From contig NZ_JBAXHI010000006.1 of NCBI RefSeq assembly GCF_037138995.1, forward strand, positions 62,001 to 126,000: DNA of 64,000 bases. The letters run 5' to 3'. The notes beneath the pieces are model-generated. The model did no database searches. It was not told the DNA's origin and saw only the letters and a list, made by a program, of their open reading frames with translations. Of this stretch, positions 34,868 to 44,005 are shown piece after piece. Source of the DNA: Chlorohelix sp037138995 (lineage in GTDB: Bacteria; Chloroflexota; Chloroflexia; Chloroheliales; Chloroheliaceae). Made by a program: the position numbers and the translations under genes. The stretch's first letter is position 1; every line of letters starts with the position of its first letter.

Positions 34868-35733
34868 CAGCAACTACTGAAGAAAGAAGTGTTTTGAGTC
34901 ATCCGGTTGTCAAAGCCCCTGCCAAAAAGGAAAAACCGAGTTGGCTTGAGAAAACCGTGGCGGGTATCGCCGAGTCTATCCAACGTGCGGTGTTTACCGA
35001 GGAACACGCTCGCAAGGATGGCTGGTTGCAGAAAGTTGACCCCCGCGCCAAGCTGATAATGTTTTTGGCGTTGGTATTGGCTTCTAGTATCACTGGCTCA
35101 ATTCTGGCTTTAGCTTTGCTCTACACCGTTACTTTGGTGGCGGCTCGCGCTAGTCAAGTTCCCTTCGATTTTTTTGTAAAGAGAGTCTGGGTTGGTATTC
35201 CGCTATTCGCCGGAATCGTGGTAATACCCTCGCTGTTCTTTATTCCGGGCGACCGTTTTTTGGTTTTCTCGATACCGGGGCTAATCAGCGCGGTTATTTT
35301 TGTGGCGCGGGTGGGGGTAAGTGTTTCTCTAGCGGTGTTGCTGGTGCTGGTTACGCCTTGGGCGGATGTGCTGAAAAGCTTGCAAGCCCTTAAAGCGCCG
35401 TCAATATTTATCTTGCTTCTATCTATGACCTATCGCTATATCTTCCTTTTCTTGCGTTCGGCTACTGGGCTGTTTGAAGCGCGTAAGAGTCGCACGGTAG
35501 GGCGTACCAGCGGTGGAGAACAGCGTGGTTGGATTACAGCCTCGATGGGAGGCTTGATGCACCGTTCTTTCAAAATGAGCAACGAGGTTTATACGGCGAT
35601 GCTGGCGCGAGGCTTTAGTGGACAGGTGCGTTCCTATAATTCCTACCGGATGAAGGGCGGGGATTGGCTTGCTTTGGCTGTTACCGTTATAATTGCAGCA
35701 GTTGCTCTGACGTTAGGACAACTTGTTAAATAA
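34864..35733 (+). CDS. cbiQ: cobalt/nickel ECF transporter transmembrane protein CbiQ
   Basis: T-component of the ECF transporter, 289 residues, with several membrane helices and the conserved MLARGFSGQ motif (the ARG coupling region to the ATPase). The 75-residue hydrophilic N-terminal extension is longer than usual. It overlaps cbiM by 4 bp and is followed by cbiO 16 bp later. Confidence 0.9.
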   Translation: MTATTEERSVLSHPVVKAPAKKEKPSWLEKTVAGIAESIQRAVFTEEHARKDGWLQKVDPRAKLIMFLALVLASSITGSILALALLYTVTLVAARASQVPFDFFVKRVWVGIPLFAGIVVIPSLFFIPGDRFLVFSIPGLISAVIFVARVGVSVSLAVLLVLVTPWADVLKSLQALKAPSIFILLLSMTYRYIFLFLRSATGLFEARKSRTVGRTSGGEQRGWITASMGGLMHRSFKMSNEVYTAMLARGFSGQVRSYNSYRMKGGDWLALAVTVIIAAVALTLGQLVK

Positions 35734-35749
35734 TTACGGAAAGCTGAAA

Positions 35750-36547
35750 ATGTATATAAATAAAGATTTAGAGCCTGTATTCCATTTGCGTGACGTGCGT
35801 TATCTATATAATGGGCGGCAAGAAGCGTTAAGCGGAATTGACCTTGATATACATCGGGGCGAGCAGGTAGTTTTGCTAGGCGCGAACGGTAGCGGCAAAT
35901 CTACCCTGCTAAAAATGCTTGATGGAATTGTCGCTCCTTCCAGAGGTACTATGCGGGTGCTTGGGCAGGATGTGGCGGCGGTAGCGGCGGGTGAAGAATC
36001 ATTCAAATTTCATCGTGAGGTGGGCTTGGTTTTTCAAGACCCTGACATCCAGCTATTCAGCGCGACAGTTTTTGATGATGTGGCTTTTGGTCCGCTCCAG
36101 TTAGGTTTGTCTAAAGACGAAGTGCGTAGTCGTTGCGAACAAGCAATGGAGCAAATGGAGATTAATCATCTAGCGAAACGCGCTCCTTTTGAACTCTCCG
36201 GTGGGGAGAAAAAAAGAGCGGCGATTGCTTCGGTGCTATCCTTGCAACCCGACATTATTTTATTGGATGAGCCGACTGCCTCGCTTGACCCTCGCACCAA
36301 GTGGGTGTTGGTAAATTTGATAACCCGGTTGGGTCAATCCGGCAAGACTATAATTACTACCACGCACGAGCTTGAGATTGTGCCGATTATCTCTAACCGG
36401 GTAGTGGTTATAGGGGAAGAGCGGCGCATTTTGGCGGATGGTACTCCAGAGCAAATTCTAGGGGATAGAGATTTGCTGATTAAAGCCAATCTGATACATC
36501 CGCAACTTCACGAGTTCGGCGCAATTAACTATTCGGTTAAATCCTGA
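35750..36547 (+). CDS. cbiO: cobalt/nickel ECF transporter ATPase CbiO
   Basis: ABC ATPase of the transporter, 265 residues. Walker A GANGSGKST, Q-loop region FQDPDIQLF, signature LSGGEKKRAAIA, Walker B IILLDEPTASLD and H-loop TTHELE are all present. I chose ATG 35750, with GGAAAG upstream, over TTG 35723, which would overlap cbiQ. Confidence 0.95.
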   Translation: MYINKDLEPVFHLRDVRYLYNGRQEALSGIDLDIHRGEQVVLLGANGSGKSTLLKMLDGIVAPSRGTMRVLGQDVAAVAAGEESFKFHREVGLVFQDPDIQLFSATVFDDVAFGPLQLGLSKDEVRSRCEQAMEQMEINHLAKRAPFELSGGEKKRAAIASVLSLQPDIILLDEPTASLDPRTKWVLVNLITRLGQSGKTIITTTHELEIVPIISNRVVVIGEERRILADGTPEQILGDRDLLIKANLIHPQLHEFGAINYSVKS

Positions 36548-36574
36548 GCAATTTCGCTACATAGGGAATCTTAT

Positions 36575-37261
36575 ATGAGCGGTTATATATTGTTAGAAGG
36601 GGGCGCAGAATTCGGCGGCAAAATGGCAGAGCCGGACAAACGCGCCCTTGCATTGGCGGGTGGATTCGATGCTACGGTAGCGATTATTCCTGCTGCTGCT
36701 GCCCCTGATAATAATCATCGGCGTGCCGGACAAAACGGCGTTAATTGGTTTCGCAAACTTGGCGCAAAGCAGGTCGAAAGCCTCCCGGTTATAGATAAAA
36801 GCTCTGCTAATGACCCTGCGCTGGCGCAACAACTGGCTCAAGCGCGTCTGATTTACCTACTAGGCGGCTTCACGGGCTATCTGAATGACACGCTAATGGA
36901 TAGCTTGTGCTGGCAAGCCTGTGTTGAGGCTTATCGAAAGGGCGCGGTAATAGCGGGCAGTAGCGCCGGAGCGATGACGCTATGCGAGTATTGGTATGAC
37001 TATTCCAAAAAGCAGGTTGTAAATGGGCTTGGGCTGGTGAAGGGCTGTTGCGTGCTGCCACATTACAACAATTTTCGGCGCGAGTGGACTCAAAGCCTTG
37101 CTCAACTAATTCCTCAGACTACTTTGCTCGGTATTGATGAAGTCACGGGTATGCTTTCAGAAGCACCGAATCGCTGGCAAGTGTATGGCGGCGGTACGGT
37201 TACGGTTCAGCAGGGCGAGAAAAGTACGGTTTATTTAGCTGGTAGCAATTTCTCACTTTAG
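36575..37261 (+). CDS. S51-family peptidase (dipeptidase E / cyanophycinase-like)
   Basis: Serine peptidase of the S51 clan, 228 residues. The nucleophile elbow AGSSAGAM puts Ser at 130. The glutamine-amidotransferase-like fold is visible (IIPAAAAPDN, LLGGFTGYLN). It may cleave cyanophycin-like or Asp-containing peptides; the substrate is inferred from the family only. It starts 28 bp after cbiO and may be in the same operon. Its stop codon overlaps the stop of the convergent fur-type gene. Confidence 0.8.
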   Translation: MSGYILLEGGAEFGGKMAEPDKRALALAGGFDATVAIIPAAAAPDNNHRRAGQNGVNWFRKLGAKQVESLPVIDKSSANDPALAQQLAQARLIYLLGGFTGYLNDTLMDSLCWQACVEAYRKGAVIAGSSAGAMTLCEYWYDYSKKQVVNGLGLVKGCCVLPHYNNFRREWTQSLAQLIPQTTLLGIDEVTGMLSEAPNRWQVYGGGTVTVQQGEKSTVYLAGSNFSL

Positions 37262-37713
37262 GCTGTTGGCAAACCAACTAATTCTTGGCAATGTGGGCAA
37301 ATTCCCATCCCTACGAAATGCCCGATATTTAGTTTGACTTTATATTGTTCCCAAACTTGATGTATAAGTTTCTTAACCATGCCGTTCTCTAACTCTATTT
37401 CGCTTCCGCAACTTTCACATAGGGCGTGATAATGTGGACTTGCCGAAACAATTTCGTAACGGCGCAGGTTGTCCCGCCCATGTATTTCCACTATTATCCC
37501 TATTTCGCTGAGTAATTCGAGAGTACGGTAAACGGTAGAGCGGTTGACCGAGGGAAAAGCTCTGGCAACCTCTGCGTAAATTTCTTCCACCGAGAGATGC
37601 CCGGAATGGCGCTGCACCGTATCTAATATAAGCTGTCGCTGAACCGTCCATCGCAAGCCGCGTTTTTCAAAAAAAGTGGCAAGTTCGGTTAAATCGGGAA
37701 AATGCCGTGACAT
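37258..37713 (-). CDS. Fur-family metalloregulator
   Basis: Metal-responsive repressor of 151 residues. The winged helix is at about 15-80 (SVNRSTVYRTLELL). Zinc-binding CESCG and CPHC pairs lie at the C-terminus, and HYHALC is the usual dimer motif. Fur, Zur, PerR or Nur cannot be told apart. ATG 37713 with AAAGGA upstream was preferred to TTG 37755. It is 38 bp after the cysS fusion gene and next to the cbiMQO operon; regulation of nickel or cobalt uptake is a guess from position. Confidence 0.88.
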   Translation of the reverse strand: MSRHFPDLTELATFFEKRGLRWTVQRQLILDTVQRHSGHLSVEEIYAEVARAFPSVNRSTVYRTLELLSEIGIIVEIHGRDNLRRYEIVSASPHYHALCESCGSEIELENGMVKKLIHQVWEQYKVKLNIGHFVGMGICPHCQELVGLPTA

Positions 37714-37751
37714 TTGAACAGAAATCCTTTCTCGCGGTGCGACAGGGTAAA

Positions 37752-40139
37752 TCAAACCGGGTTCATCGCGTTGTGATAATGCGGGTGGTCGTGGTCGTGT
37801 TCAGCCCAATGCTGATGGCGGTGATGATGAGGCACGCCCGGCGGCGGTAATTCTTCGGAGGTATGATAATGCTCTCCCCCCACATGCCCGGCGTGGTCAT
37901 GCCCAAACCAGCGACTCCCAACCTTGAAATTGTGTACCAATAAACTTTCGCCGTGATGCCAACGCGCCCGGAACAAATCATAATTTTTCTTGCTGCGGGT
38001 TTGCTGTTCTTCGGCGGTCAGGCTATACCATTCCAGATGAGGGTGTTTAATGACTCTGGCTTTAACTTGTGGCGTTGTTACCACGCGATAGCCTGCTGCC
38101 TTGAAAAAGAAACTCATGTAAACGTCCATCATTCGGTAAAAACGAAACTTTCCATCAATCAAGCCGATTTCTGGCAGACATTCACGGCGGAATGCCAACA
38201 AATAGCCTTCAATCGCGTCCACTTCGCCTTCTTCTTCCATAAATTCGCGCAAATCGCAAGTTACCAGACCGAATGGTCCCACTGCGCCCACCTCATCAAT
38301 AGAAAGCGTTTTCTCAAGCTCAGTCCAAATATCCCCATTAAGTTCGATTGAGGTATCCAGCATCAATATGAAATGTCCACGACTGGCTTTAAATGTAGCA
38401 TTGCGCCCGGTGGCAAAGCCGAGATTGTGGTCGGCAAAAATAACTTGTACTGCTAGGTCGCACTCATGGATGCTTTTCGTATCTGCCGCGAGTTTACGGA
38501 GATATTCAAGGGTGTCATCGGTAGAGCCATTATCGAGAATCACCAATTCGAGGTTGCGCCCATAGCTGTGGTTTACAATACTATTGATGCAACGCTCAAG
38601 GTCTGCCCGGCTGTTATGCGAAATCAGGTTAATTGAGAACTCGTACAGGTCAAGCTGATTGCCATAATCCGGCGCATCACCAGCGCGGCTGATAGTTTTA
38701 AAGTCCTCTTCGGCGCGACGAGGAAAAACCAAAGTTCCCTTCGGAATATCCCCTAAAGTGTAGCCCGCTTCTTTGAGGTGATTACGAATGGAGTCGGCGC
38801 GTTTATAATCATGCGCTTGCCGCAAAGTTTCGCGCTCTTTTACTAGATTCGCTAATGTGGGTTCAAGATTGGACAGGCTTAACGCCCTATTAAATTGCTC
38901 TTTCCAAATACCGCTCTTTAAATATTGTGCCAGCCCAAAGCCCAGCGTTTTGTCCCATTCCAGTAACAGCCCTAAGCGGTTGGCAGAACTAAGACTCGAA
39001 TCGCGCAACATTTGCCATACCACCGCCATAGCGCGTGGCATATTCAGGTCGTTTCTTAATGTGGCGCGGAAAGCCTCGTTCCAATTGTTTCCCGCTTCGT
39101 GGTTGCTTAACCCCTCTGCTTGTTCCGCAAGGCGAACGGCAAGCCCACGCAAGCGATTTAAAGAGGTTTGGGCGGCTCGCAAGGCGGAAAAAGTAAAGTT
39201 AATGCGGGCGCGGTAATGCGCGGTGGTGAAAAAGTAGCGCAACGCCAACGGTTCAAAACCACGCGCCTCAATTTCAGACAGGGTGTAAGAGTTGCCGGTG
39301 GATTTAGCCATTTTCTGCCCGTCTGCGAGTAGGTGTTGCGAATGCGCCCAATAATTCACGAAGGTAGCTCCAGTGAAAGCCTCGCTTTGCGCCAACTCGT
39401 CCTCATGATGTGGGAAGATATTATCCACTCCTCCAGTATGGATGTCGAAGCGTTTTCCCAAGTAACGCATTGCCATTGCGCTACATTCGATATGCCAACC
39501 GGGGAAGCCTTGCCCCCATGGGCTATCCCATGCCATCTCACGACCCGGTTCGGCTTTCTTCCAGAGCGGGAAATCCTCTGGGTTGCGGCGCAACTTATCG
39601 GTTAAATCCTTTGCGCCTTCTAGCAATCCTTCCAACAAGTTACCGCTCAGTTTGCCGTAGGAATGATAACTCTTGATGTCAAAAAAGACATTCCCGTCCA
39701 CTTCATAGGCATAGCCGCGGTTTACCAGACCTTGCACAATTTCAAGCATTTCCGGCACATGTTGGGTGGCGCGGGGGAAAATATCGGCGGGGATGATATT
39801 CAGCTTGCGTTCATCCTGCATAAACGCTTCGGTGTAAAAAGCGGCAATCTGGGCGCTGGATTTGCCTTCCTTGCGTGCTTGTGCAATCAGCTTATCCTCA
39901 CCCCGATCTAGCATTTCGACACGCATATGCCCTACATCGGTAATATTCTTTACATGGGTAACTTTATAGCTCTCCATTATGAGGGCGCGTTTCAGCCAGT
40001 CCGCCATCGTAAAGGTACGCAGGTTGCCGATATGAATAAACCGATAAACTGTGGGACCACAACTATATATTTTGAAATGTCCAGCTTCAAGCGGAACTAA
40101 ATCTTCTTTTTGTCGGGTAAGTGTATTATAAAGTTTCAT
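37752..40139 (-). CDS. cysS: cysteinyl-tRNA synthetase fused to family-2 glycosyltransferase and His-rich tail
   Basis: Class I aminoacyl-tRNA synthetase that charges tRNA-Cys, here part of a 795-residue fusion. Residues 1-475 are CysRS: zinc-site Cys in CGPT (C27), HIGN at 36-39, KMAKS at 276-280, and the usual C-terminal GYTLGDIPKGTL. Residues about 498-740 are a GT2-type domain with ELVILDNGSTDDT and LMLDTS in DxD position. Residues 747-789 hold 15 histidines in 43 positions (for example HHHRHQH and HDHDHPHYH), a likely metal-binding tail. CysRS is normally about 460-480 residues long. ATG 40139 matches the family start; the frame could begin with TTG at 40199. One uninterrupted frame supports a real fusion. 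The purpose is unknown. Confidence 0.9.
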   Translation of the reverse strand: MKLYNTLTRQKEDLVPLEAGHFKIYSCGPTVYRFIHIGNLRTFTMADWLKRALIMESYKVTHVKNITDVGHMRVEMLDRGEDKLIAQARKEGKSSAQIAAFYTEAFMQDERKLNIIPADIFPRATQHVPEMLEIVQGLVNRGYAYEVDGNVFFDIKSYHSYGKLSGNLLEGLLEGAKDLTDKLRRNPEDFPLWKKAEPGREMAWDSPWGQGFPGWHIECSAMAMRYLGKRFDIHTGGVDNIFPHHEDELAQSEAFTGATFVNYWAHSQHLLADGQKMAKSTGNSYTLSEIEARGFEPLALRYFFTTAHYRARINFTFSALRAAQTSLNRLRGLAVRLAEQAEGLSNHEAGNNWNEAFRATLRNDLNMPRAMAVVWQMLRDSSLSSANRLGLLLEWDKTLGFGLAQYLKSGIWKEQFNRALSLSNLEPTLANLVKERETLRQAHDYKRADSIRNHLKEAGYTLGDIPKGTLVFPRRAEEDFKTISRAGDAPDYGNQLDLYEFSINLISHNSRADLERCINSIVNHSYGRNLELVILDNGSTDDTLEYLRKLAADTKSIHECDLAVQVIFADHNLGFATGRNATFKASRGHFILMLDTSIELNGDIWTELEKTLSIDEVGAVGPFGLVTCDLREFMEEEGEVDAIEGYLLAFRRECLPEIGLIDGKFRFYRMMDVYMSFFFKAAGYRVVTTPQVKARVIKHPHLEWYSLTAEEQQTRSKKNYDLFRARWHHGESLLVHNFKVGSRWFGHDHAGHVGGEHYHTSEELPPPGVPHHHRHQHWAEHDHDHPHYHNAMNPV

Positions 40140-40296
40140 GGTTTGCCGGAAAATGACCTCCGCACCGTCAAATCGGGTAATTGAACAACTATTCAACAAC
40201 AGGTATGATATGCGTCAGGTCGAGCTTTGTCAATTAATCACGAAGCTTATCCCCTTGCCGAATATTAGGCTGGTTTAGGCTATTGCTGCACAGTTT

Positions 40297-42711
40297 TTAC
40301 TTGCTGATGGTCACATCTAGCAGAATCAGGTTACCTTCCTCGATTCTCTCGGTGGTTGGTACTTCCGTAACCTCTAATCCTTTGAAATCGGAAGGACGAT
40401 ATAGCCCGATTTTGATTCGATACTTGCCGGGTGGCAAATCTGCGGAAATTGGCACACTCTGGTCGTCATCCAGAATTTCGCCGGGTTTCCAGTTAGAAGT
40501 GTGGGTTGCGCCGTAACGCGGTTCGGTATCGCGTTGGGCTACTTTCTGCCCATTTTGGTCGAGTAGATGAATAAAAACGGTATAATTTTCACTAATCGGC
40601 GTTTCACCTCGCCAGAAAACCGTTAACGGGATTTTGTTTTCACCCGCTTTTAGTTTGATTTCAGCCACAGTATCAAAGCCCAATAACCTGATTTTATCCC
40701 CAAAGAGCGCGCCGGATTGGTAACCAATAAAACGGATGCTGTTAAGAACGTCAATCTCGTTACTATGAACTCGGTTAATGAAGATACTACCTATTCGGCT
40801 GAGGGTATCGGGAGTTATCAGACTTTTGGCAAAATCACCAAGCACGATAAAATCAGAGTTGGCGGCATTTTTATACCAATTTTCCTGTGCCTCATCGCTA
40901 CCTCGTATTTTCTGAAGTTCGCTACGGGATTGTTTAGACTCGAAAAAAGTTTTTCGGAGAGCCTCGCCCAAGCTCAATTTATCCAATCCTAGCCCTATAT
41001 GTTCGACATATCCCACGCCATCAACCGCATATCGGTTGTAACCGTCTAATTGTAAAGGTTTCCCCAAAATGAAATTGTAGCGGGTATCCAGTGCCATAAC
41101 CGCTCCGTTAGGCAATTGCAACTTCTGAAAGTTGTCTGCCACCGCTCTTTGCAAATTCCATTCCGGTTTGCTTGGCTCTGCGTTTGACTGTAACAGCGAT
41201 GGCGCTAATACAACCAGCAACGCAAGACCAATAGCTCCGCTCATTAGTGCGCTAAGCCTACTTCGCCACCATTCAACCCGCCAAAAATTGATGATACCCC
41301 CTGCCAGCAATGCCAATGGTAGTGCCATTTGATCGTAATAGTGAGGAAAGAAGAAGGCTTTCCCGGTGTAAAGATAAGTTGTAAAAATTGCCAGTAATAC
41401 CACTGGAATCCAGCCTTGTCCGCCTTTCCCCGATACCCAGCGAATCACGATGGCAACTAATCCCAAACATGCTCCTAACAACGTAAAAGCAAGGTAAGGT
41501 CGCCCATACATATAATCTATTGCGCTGGTAGTAGTGAGGGAGGTAAACCCACTTGTAACGGCTATATCATTGGCAGGTCGTAGCAGTTGCCATAGATATA
41601 CTTGCTTGATAAAATCGCTTCCGCTAGTAAGTAGATAATAGCCGTTTACCAGCAAAAAAGCTACTACTCCACCCAATGCGTAGAAGCCCAACGCTTGCCA
41701 GCGCCGCCAAATGACCAGCGTCAGACCTAACGCTACTATGAGCGTTAACGCGGGGACTTTAACCGAGAAAGCCAGTCCGGCAACGAACCCAACCAACGCG
41801 GGTGCGCCAAAGGCGTAGAGTCGCGAGCGTCCGTTTCGGTTGAAATCAAAATGGACAAACAAACAAAGCGCTAGTACGCTGAAGAAATTTACCAGAGGTT
41901 CGAGCAATATCTGTTGCTCTGCCCGTATTGCGCCTCCGTCAATTGCCAAGGCTAAGGCTGCTATCGCCCCGGCAACGGGTCCTGCCCACTTGCCGCCAAT
42001 TCGCCGCCCCGTTAGATATACTAGTGCGATAGTGAGCAACGAAACCAGCGAAGTAAAAAGACGCACCCGCAGGAAGTCATATAGGCTGCCCCATTCTGCC
42101 CCTTCTAGGCGTAGCGGCAAAGACCATAGCAGCGCCCCCCCAACGGGATGTCCAAAGAAGAAATCATGATAAAGTTGCTTGCCGTGTGCCAACAACAAAG
42201 CGGTTTCGGCATGTACCCCTTCGTCATAATCGGTGCGTACTAGGTCGGTTGCCCCAATATCACGAGCGTCACCGATTCGGTAAACTGCTGCTACCGCCAG
42301 AATAGCCACCAGCGCGGCTATCCCTACCAACCGCCAGCTAAAATAGAGCCACTGTGGCAACCGGAATTCCAACCCGGCAATCCGTAATGTCGAATCTTGC
42401 TTATCGTTAGATTCGGCTATTTGGTAGGGAGTAAGTATGAACAGTAGAATTATTCCGATTATAAAGCTGAACCAAAGGGATTGAGGATTGCTGATGAGGA
42501 AGTTGCTAAACCCGGAGAGAATCCTATCTTCGGCAGGAATTAAGAGTTTGCCGTTCAGACTTCCCTTAATAAGTTGTACAAAGGGGAAAATACTAAGCCA
42601 GCCTAATGTGGCAAAACTTATCAGCACTATGCCAATACCACGTAATATCGCGGATGGGCGCAGACGTAAAGCATTTTTCTGTCTCAGACTCTTTTTTTCT
42701 TCAAGCACCAA
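40297..42711 (-). CDS. GT-C membrane glycosyltransferase (family 39-like)
   Basis: Polytopic membrane protein of 804 residues with about 11 helices, resembling dolichyl-phosphate-mannose-type (PMT/ArnT-like) transferases. The first loop has YDEGVHAETALLLAHGK, with the acidic DE pair expected for catalysis, and FFGHPVGGALLW. A soluble C-terminal domain of about 230 residues (beta-rich, LKAGENKIPLTVFW) follows the last helix. TTG 42711 or GTG 42708 with AGGGA upstream must start it, as no ATG is near. The gene stands alone. Sugar donor and acceptor unknown. Confidence 0.75.
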   Translation of the reverse strand: MVLEEKKSLRQKNALRLRPSAILRGIGIVLISFATLGWLSIFPFVQLIKGSLNGKLLIPAEDRILSGFSNFLISNPQSLWFSFIIGIILLFILTPYQIAESNDKQDSTLRIAGLEFRLPQWLYFSWRLVGIAALVAILAVAAVYRIGDARDIGATDLVRTDYDEGVHAETALLLAHGKQLYHDFFFGHPVGGALLWSLPLRLEGAEWGSLYDFLRVRLFTSLVSLLTIALVYLTGRRIGGKWAGPVAGAIAALALAIDGGAIRAEQQILLEPLVNFFSVLALCLFVHFDFNRNGRSRLYAFGAPALVGFVAGLAFSVKVPALTLIVALGLTLVIWRRWQALGFYALGGVVAFLLVNGYYLLTSGSDFIKQVYLWQLLRPANDIAVTSGFTSLTTTSAIDYMYGRPYLAFTLLGACLGLVAIVIRWVSGKGGQGWIPVVLLAIFTTYLYTGKAFFFPHYYDQMALPLALLAGGIINFWRVEWWRSRLSALMSGAIGLALLVVLAPSLLQSNAEPSKPEWNLQRAVADNFQKLQLPNGAVMALDTRYNFILGKPLQLDGYNRYAVDGVGYVEHIGLGLDKLSLGEALRKTFFESKQSRSELQKIRGSDEAQENWYKNAANSDFIVLGDFAKSLITPDTLSRIGSIFINRVHSNEIDVLNSIRFIGYQSGALFGDKIRLLGFDTVAEIKLKAGENKIPLTVFWRGETPISENYTVFIHLLDQNGQKVAQRDTEPRYGATHTSNWKPGEILDDDQSVPISADLPPGKYRIKIGLYRPSDFKGLEVTEVPTTERIEEGNLILLDVTISK

Positions 42712-42946
42712 TTCTTTTATCCCTAACTAATCTTCGTTAAAAGCAAGGGGATTATATACCCGCTTTGGGCTTCTGTAAACTTCTTTTGCACCTTATTTCC
42801 TATAACAACGGTTATATTAGCCGATTTTTCACTCTCTGCAACCTTCGTATTAACTTCTACGTATTAATATTTAAAAGGAAAGAAGGTGCAGTGACGTACC
42901 AATTTTTTGATTTTCTCTTGCACCGTTAAACCGGGAGGTGGATGAA

Positions 42947-43906
42947 ATGTTCAAGAAAATCTTGGTTCCGTTGGATGGCTCACCGCTTTCGGAAGATGTA
43001 ATCCCGTTTGCCGCTACTCTTGCTTCCAGACTAAATGCCCAATTGTTGTTATTTAGAGTGTTGGAACGGGGGTTGTTGGAAAGAGATACTCACGACTCAG
43101 CCTTTGAAACCGAAACTCGTGAATACCTTGAGCTTATTAAGCAACGTCTGGTTAACGATTTCGGATTTGATTCGGAGTTGGTGAAGTCGAAAATGGTTTC
43201 AGGTGAACCCGCTGAAGAAATAACCCTGCTATCCCATACCGAGAAATGCGACTTGATTGTGATGGCTTCTCATGGGCGCAGCGGTCTGTCGCGTTTAATC
43301 ATGGATAGTGTTGCAGCAGAGGTGATAAGAAAAGCCCCTGTGCCGGTGATTATCCGCCATTCTCGCCTACAAGAAGAGTTTGCGGGAAATCCTTCGATAA
43401 CGCCTATTGTAGTAACGCTGGATGGTACTCCTAACGCTGAGTCCTCGCTTGAGCCGGCTGTAGAGTTAGCCCAACAATATGGTTGTCCTCTGTTGCTATT
43501 GCGGGTGCTAAAGCCTTTTGTTCCGACAGATGAAATGGAGGAATGGTTCACCGAGAATGAGGATAAGGGTCAGGATTACCTAGATTCTAATGCCTTTGAG
43601 TATTATCGCCTCAAAGCCACAAATTATTTGGAAAAAATCGCCGAACCGCTAAGAGCTAGACTGACGCAATGTGATACTGCGCTGGTGGTAGGCGACCCTT
43701 CTGAAGAAATTACCAATTATGTGCGGGCAGTAGAGGCAAAGTTACTGGTCATTGCTACTCAAGGTCACGGTGATATATATATGTTTTTGCTTGGCAGTGT
43801 TGCCGATGAAGTATTCCAGCATTGCGATGTGCCGGTGATGTTGGTACATGTTGCAGCGCATTCGCATAACCTCAAATCTACAGAGGAAGCGGCAACTCCG
43901 GTATAA
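42947..43906 (+). CDS. tandem universal stress protein (two UspA domains)
   Basis: Cytoplasmic stress protein of 319 residues made of two UspA-type domains, at about 1-150 and 155-310. Each has the ATP-binding tail: ASHGRSGLSRLIMDSVA in the first (the usual glycine before Ser replaced by Asp) and ATQGHGDIYMFLLGSVA in the second. Tandem forms are common. SD GGGAGGTG, 6 bp before ATG 42947, decided the start. A bidirectional terminator follows. Confidence 0.9.
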   Translation: MFKKILVPLDGSPLSEDVIPFAATLASRLNAQLLLFRVLERGLLERDTHDSAFETETREYLELIKQRLVNDFGFDSELVKSKMVSGEPAEEITLLSHTEKCDLIVMASHGRSGLSRLIMDSVAAEVIRKAPVPVIIRHSRLQEEFAGNPSITPIVVTLDGTPNAESSLEPAVELAQQYGCPLLLLRVLKPFVPTDEMEEWFTENEDKGQDYLDSNAFEYYRLKATNYLEKIAEPLRARLTQCDTALVVGDPSEEITNYVRAVEAKLLVIATQGHGDIYMFLLGSVADEVFQHCDVPVMLVHVAAHSHNLKSTEEAATPV

Positions 43907-43935
43907 CATAAAGCACACATGTCTTTGAATGACTC

Positions 43936-43976
43936 AAAAAGACCCTCGTCTTTATTTAGAGGCGAGAGTCTTTTTT
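43936..43976. terminator. bidirectional rho-independent terminator
   Basis: Stem 43941-43970 with one mismatch, 4-base loop, flanked by AAAAA and TTTTTT. It serves the stress-protein gene (plus) and the propeller gene (minus). Confidence 0.9.
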
Positions 43977-44005
43977 GTGGTATTGACTTAACTTAATGAA
44001 ATTAC

